From: Oscillospiraceae bacterium
GTDB lineage: Bacteria > Bacillota > Clostridia > Oscillospirales > Oscillospiraceae
NCBI GenBank assembly: GCA_028691385.1
Contig: JAQUZL010000036.1
Location: 1 to 15,835 of the forward strand
DNA: 15,835 bases
Reading direction: 5' to 3'
Shown: one piece after another, positions 12,719 to 15,835 of the stretch
How positions within the stretch are numbered: position 1 is the first letter of the stretch
Layout: the number at the start of each line of letters is the position of its first letter
Notes under the pieces: model-generated
Database searches by the model: none
What the model was told of the DNA's origin: nothing
Seen by the model: the letters and a program-made list of their open reading frames with translations, nothing else
Translations under genes and position numbers: made by a program

Positions 12719-13633
12719 CTATTTATTTGGCGCAGTCAACGCGTGGGAAGCCGGACGCTGCGCGCGCGTGGGCGGCTTGGTGATGGGGTGCAGCGTTTCC
12801 AGCACGATGGCCGCACCAATCAGCGCGATGCCGCAGAGCATCCGCAGGGTGATCCGCTCACGCAGCAGCAGCGCAGAAAGCAGCGTGCAAAACACGCTCT
12901 CCAGCGCGAGAATCAGCGTACTTTTGACGGGGTTCACGAACTGCATGGCAAAGTTTCGAATCAGATAGCACAAAACGGTGGGAAACAACACCTGAAACAC
13001 CACAGCCGCGATGGCGATGGGCGGATAATGGCCGCTTCTGCCCTGCACCAGCGTGAGAATACCAAGCACTGCCGCCATGGTCACAAACTGCAAAAAGGTG
13101 ATCTGGATGCGGGGGCACGCGGGGTCGATGGCGGAAACCATCAGCGCGCCCACCGCGTACATCACCGCCGCCAGCAGCAAAACAAGGTCGCCCACGGCAA
13201 AGCCGCCGAAACCGCCGCCAAGGCACATCGCGCCCACCCCCGCCATGGCGACGCCCGCCGCCAGCAGCGACCAGCCGTGGGGGCGGATGCGGTAACACAG
13301 GCAGTACAGCAGCGGCAAAATCACAATATTGGTGGCGGTGAGAAACGACGTTTTGGACGCGGCCGTCACACTGAGTCCGCAGATTTCCAGCACGAAGCCC
13401 GCCGCAGTGACCACGCCGAGCAGCACGCCCGCGCGCACGGTGGGCGCGCGCATTCCGCCAAGATGCCTGCGAAACAGAAACCACATCACGATCGTTCCGA
13501 AAAAGAACCGGTAAAACACGATTTCAAAGGGAAACAGGCCGCTGTTGATGCAGAGCTTGGACGCGACAAAGCTGCTGCCCCACAGGGCGGCAGCCAAAAT
13601 CAGCAGGAGTGCGTATTTCGTTTCGGTTTTCAT
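12719..13633 (-). CDS. DMT-superfamily transporter (EamA family)
   Basis: A 304-aa polytopic membrane protein with about ten hydrophobic segments in two EamA halves (about residues 5-135 and 140-285). The first opens with ALLLILAAALWGSSFVASK, the typical EamA WGSxF pattern, and the second ends with LESVFCTLLSALLLRERIT followed by a hydrophobic stretch, the matching C-terminal signature. EamA proteins are secondary transporters, often exporters of amino acids or other small metabolites; the substrate cannot be read here. ATG 13633 is chosen (AAGAG 7 nt upstream) over ATG 13657, which adds eight polar residues and has no ribosome binding site. It diverges from the aminotransferase gene, suggesting but not proving a shared amino-acid theme. 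Confidence 0.92.
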   Translation of the reverse strand: MKTETKYALLLILAAALWGSSFVASKLCINSGLFPFEIVFYRFFFGTIVMWFLFRRHLGGMRAPTVRAGVLLGVVTAAGFVLEICGLSVTAASKTSFLTATNIVILPLLYCLCYRIRPHGWSLLAAGVAMAGVGAMCLGGGFGGFAVGDLVLLLAAVMYAVGALMVSAIDPACPRIQITFLQFVTMAAVLGILTLVQGRSGHYPPIAIAAVVFQVLFPTVLCYLIRNFAMQFVNPVKSTLILALESVFCTLLSALLLRERITLRMLCGIALIGAAIVLETLHPITKPPTRAQRPASHALTAPNK

Positions 13634-13674
13634 AGAATCGCTCTTTTCTGACAGCATGCAAATAATTCGCGGCT

Positions 13675-13680
13675 ATTCTA
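13675..13680 (-). promoter_or_regulatory. Extended -10 element for the EamA exporter
   Basis: On the minus strand the sequence TGGTAGAAT contains a TAGAAT -10 (13680-13675) with an extended TGG. No clear -35 was found. The 7-bp inverted repeat GCGGCGC...GCGCCGC (13688-13694 and 13704-13710) lies just upstream, where an operator could sit. Confidence 0.4.
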
Positions 13681-13777
13681 CCATGAAGCGGCGCAAGATA
13701 CCAGCGCCGCAGTGGAAAAAATGCCGCTTTTTTTGCAGCAACGCTGCACATTTTGAACAAAAAGGCGCAGGATTTTA

Positions 13778-13806
13778 TTTACAAATCGATAAACCCGATG
13801 TATGAT
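13778..13806 (+). promoter_or_regulatory. Promoter for the PLP aminotransferase
   Basis: TTTACA (13778-13783), a 17-nt spacer and TATGAT (13801-13806) form a good housekeeping promoter. Transcription would begin near 13813, about 67 nt before the start codon. A 6-bp inverted repeat TGCAGC-AAC-GCTGCA (13734-13748) lies upstream of the -35. Confidence 0.72.
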
Positions 13807-13879
13807 ATAGAGAATTTTACGGCGCTTTTTGCCACCATCGCGCGGCGCAACGCCAATTTCTGAGAGTCGAGGGATGATC

Positions 13880-15067
13880 ATGGTACAATTTGCAGATCGA
13901 ATGAAAGACATGAAAGGCTCCGATATTCGCGACATTCTGCGCTTTGCGGCGGTGCCGGGCATGTATTATTTTGCCGGCGGCATGCCTGCGCCGGAGCTGT
14001 TCCCGGTGCAGGAAATGAAGGCCTGCGCGGACTTGGTGATGGACGAGATGGGCGCAAGCGCGATGCAGTATTCCTCCACGGAGGGGTATCCGCGGCTGCG
14101 CGAGCAGATCGCCCAGCGGCTCGCCGAAAAGAACAACATCCACGCCGACAAGGATCAGATCCTGATCACCTCCGGCAGTCAGCAGGGGCTGGACTATGCC
14201 GGCCGCGTGTTCCTCAACGAGGGCGACGTGGTGGTCATGGAAAGCCCATCGTACCTTGGCGCAATCAACGCGTTTAAGACCTGCCAGCCGCGGTTCGTCA
14301 CCGTGCCCACCGATGAGGACGGCATGATAATGGAGGCGCTTGACCAGGTGCTCGCAACCACGCCCAACGTGAAGATGATCTATGTCATCCCCGATTTTCA
14401 GAACCCCACCGGGCGCACCTGGCCGCTGGAGCGGCGCAAGCAGTTCATGGAGATTGTGAACCGCTATGAAATCCCGGTGGTGGAGGACAACCCCTATGGC
14501 GAGCTGCGCTTCGACGGCGCGCCGCTGCCCGCGCTGAAAAGCCTGGACACCAAGGAGCTGATTATTTATCTCGGCACGTTTTCCAAGATTCTCGCCCCGG
14601 GCTACCGGCTGGCGTGGGTCTGTGCAGGCGCGGAGATTCTGAAGAAATTCAACATTATGCAGCAGGCGGCGTCGCTGCAGGCCTCCACCGTGAGCCAGAT
14701 GGAAACGGCCAAATACCTCGATACCTACTCGGTGGACGCGCACATTGCCGCCATTCGCGAAACCTATGCCCGCCGCTGCCGCCTGATGGTGGACACCATG
14801 GCCGCGACGTTCCCGGAAGCGGTGCGCTTTACCCGTCCCAAGGGCGGTCTGTTCACTTGGGCGGAGCTGCCCGCGCAGATCGACACCCGCGTGATGGCCA
14901 AGCAGGCGCTGGAGAAAATGGTGGCCTATGTGCCGGGCGCCGGGTTCTTCCCCAACGGCGGCAACAACCACTGCCTGCGACTGAACTATTCCAACATGCC
15001 CGACGAGCGGATTGTGGACGGCATCACCATTCTGGCCGAGGTCATCAAGGAAAATCTGGCACGCTGA
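13880..15067 (+). CDS. PLP-dependent fold-I aminotransferase (2-aminoadipate / MocR-type)
   Basis: A 395-aa class I/II aminotransferase. The PLP lysine is Lys236 in GTFSKILAPGYRLAW, with Asn175 in QNPTG, Asp203 and Tyr206 in VEDNPYGE, the ring-stacking region SYLGA near residue 124, and the carboxylate-binding Arg367 in CLRLNYS. These match the 2-aminoadipate/LysN-like and MocR-type aminotransferases, which handle aromatic, branched or aminoadipate-type substrates; the exact substrate is not readable. There is no N-terminal DNA-binding domain, so it is an enzyme and not a MocR regulator. ATG 13880 is preferred (GAGGG, 6 nt spacing) over ATG 13874 or 13829. A terminator at 15073-15109 follows. 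Confidence 0.9.
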   Translation: MVQFADRMKDMKGSDIRDILRFAAVPGMYYFAGGMPAPELFPVQEMKACADLVMDEMGASAMQYSSTEGYPRLREQIAQRLAEKNNIHADKDQILITSGSQQGLDYAGRVFLNEGDVVVMESPSYLGAINAFKTCQPRFVTVPTDEDGMIMEALDQVLATTPNVKMIYVIPDFQNPTGRTWPLERRKQFMEIVNRYEIPVVEDNPYGELRFDGAPLPALKSLDTKELIIYLGTFSKILAPGYRLAWVCAGAEILKKFNIMQQAASLQASTVSQMETAKYLDTYSVDAHIAAIRETYARRCRLMVDTMAATFPEAVRFTRPKGGLFTWAELPAQIDTRVMAKQALEKMVAYVPGAGFFPNGGNNHCLRLNYSNMPDERIVDGITILAEVIKENLAR

Positions 15068-15072
15068 AAGTA

Positions 15073-15109
15073 AAAAAAGACCGGGCAGCTGCGCTGCCCG
15101 GTCTTTTTT
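15073..15109. terminator. Bidirectional terminator between aminotransferase and C39-like peptidase
   Basis: An 11-bp GC stem (15079-15089 with 15093-15103) with a TGC loop is flanked by A6 and T6 so that a U-run follows on either strand. The stop codon of the minus-strand peptidase gene (15110-15108) overlaps the end of the T-tract. Confidence 0.92.
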
Positions 15110-15835
15110 AATCGGATGGACTTGCCACCGCAAAGAGCAGATCGCTGCCGCCCTCGTCCGCAGTGAACGCGCCGTACAGGGAAAACATGCTCAGCATCCG
15201 CTCGGCGGAATAGACGCCGTAGCCGTCCTGATTGTGGTCGGTGGCGTCATAGGGGTCGGCCATCAAAAGCACATCGTCCGCAGTGGACGCGGTGCCCATG
15301 GTGTCATAGCCGATGATGACCTGCCAGTGGCCGCCCCAGTCAATCCAGCAGACCAAAATGGGCTTGCCGTCCGCAAGCCAGCCGGTCATGTCCTCCAGCG
15401 TGACGCCGTCGGGCTTTGTTTCGGTGGTGACAAGGTCAAAGCCGCCCACGCCGGAGAACATATCGGTCATCTGGCGCAGTGTGGTGCCGGGATAGTCCCC
15501 GTAGACCTCCTCGCTGAGCGGATGACGCAGCGCGGCAAGGGACGATTCGTCCCAATCGCCCAGCGCGTCATACCACTGCAGCACCATCAGCGCGGCGCTC
15601 GCGCCGCAGGACCATTCGCTGGTCTGCTGCTGGGTCTTGAAATGGGTCAGCACGGTTCGCGTGTCGGTGGACTCCATATTGTAAACGTCGGGGGCGGCAT
15701 AATAGGCGGAATCTTCGTGATCGCCCTGCCGCTCCACGCTGTCCGCGCCATCTTCCGCAGACAGATCGGCCGCGTAGGGAATTTTCATTTCGTCGGTGAA
15801 GTTTTTTTCTGCGGCGCACGCGCAGAGCAGAACCA
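15108..15835 (-). CDS. C39-like cysteine peptidase, lipoprotein (5' end outside window)
   Basis: The reading frame is open from the window edge, so the gene is truncated at its 5' end. The Met at 15788 is probably internal. Upstream of it the frame reads VLLCACAAEKNFTDE, a hydrophobic end with an LCAC lipobox, indicating a lipoprotein. Counting from that Met, a papain-like Peptidase_C39_2 fold follows: TQQQTSEWSCGASAALMVL with catalytic Cys61 (codon 15606-15608) and an upstream Gln for the oxyanion hole, His154 in GGHWQVIIGYD, and Asp178 in LLMADPYD. A DxNxDG motif (Asp184-Gly189, ATDHNQDGY) resembles a calcium-binding loop. The substrate is unknown. It would act outside the membrane. Confidence 0.88.
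   Translation of the reverse strand, partial: VLLCACAAEKNFTDEMKIPYAADLSAEDGADSVERQGDHEDSAYYAAPDVYNMESTDTRTVLTHFKTQQQTSEWSCGASAALMVLQWYDALGDWDESSLAALRHPLSEEVYGDYPGTTLRQMTDMFSGVGGFDLVTTETKPDGVTLEDMTGWLADGKPILVCWIDWGGHWQVIIGYDTMGTASTADDVLLMADPYDATDHNQDGYGVYSAERMLSMFSLYGAFTADEGGSDLLFAVASPSD

Noticed and set aside
12743..13651. 302-aa plus-strand frame antisense to the EamA exporter
   Set aside because: It is extremely rich in His, Gln and Arg with no hydrophobic core, whereas the minus strand encodes a typical ten-helix transporter.
1..15835. CRISPR arrays, tRNA or rRNA genes, insertion sequences, riboswitches
   Set aside because: No regular repeat-spacer pattern, tRNA-like or rRNA segment, transposase or recognisable riboswitch fold was seen on reading both strands. 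Flanking direct repeats that would mark attachment sites around 10440-12720 were looked for by eye and not found.

Overview
The window is a GC-rich, densely coded bacterial chromosome segment. Strong AGGAGG-type ribosome binding sites, TTG and GTG starts, intrinsic hairpin terminators, and the protein families (a PUA-less ProB, CoaX, a Mor-like regulator, a C39-like lipoprotein) suggest a GC-rich Clostridia member, most likely an Oscillospiraceae/Ruminococcaceae-type gut anaerobe. That assignment is inference from gene content and style; no rRNA or other marker gene is present. No stretch longer than 300 bases lacks a gene. The largest gaps are about 246 nt at 13634-13879, 199 nt at 11162-11360 and 151 nt at 10765-10915.

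Layout. (1) 1-2630, minus strand: a well-formed promoter drives trmL, pgk, tpiA and the first codons of another gene, so a tRNA methyltransferase heads a glycolytic operon. (2) 2743-6099, plus strand: proB and proA (proline synthesis), an HD-domain protein and coaX (CoA synthesis), joined by overlaps or zero spacing and closed by a strong terminator. (3) 6105-7933, minus strand: a CoA-disulfide-reductase-like flavoenzyme fused to a rhodanese domain, followed by an unlisted 42-aa single-pass membrane protein. (4) 8084-9776, plus strand: a large membrane-anchored extracytoplasmic protein of unknown function with its own promoter and terminator. (5) 9847-10439, plus strand: a two-TM small protein overlapping a YbjQ-family gene.

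(6) 10507-12714 is the accessory part of the window. It has a Mor-like phage activator and a TM plus coiled-coil protein on the minus strand. Diverging from them are a two-TM protein, a holin and a GH25 endolysin on the plus strand, the last three overlapping. This is a phage lysis cassette with no head, tail or integrase genes in view, sitting beside a conspicuously A+T-rich strip. (7) 12719-15109: a DMT-family exporter and a PLP aminotransferase diverge from a shared regulatory region. (8) 15108-15835: a C39-like cysteine peptidase whose 5' end, a lipoprotein signal, runs off the window.

Convergent junctions are closed by hairpins that could terminate in both directions. The most interesting candidate system is the isolated lysis cassette with its own regulator. 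The rest is mostly ordinary metabolism, with a few small or uncharacterised genes worth following.
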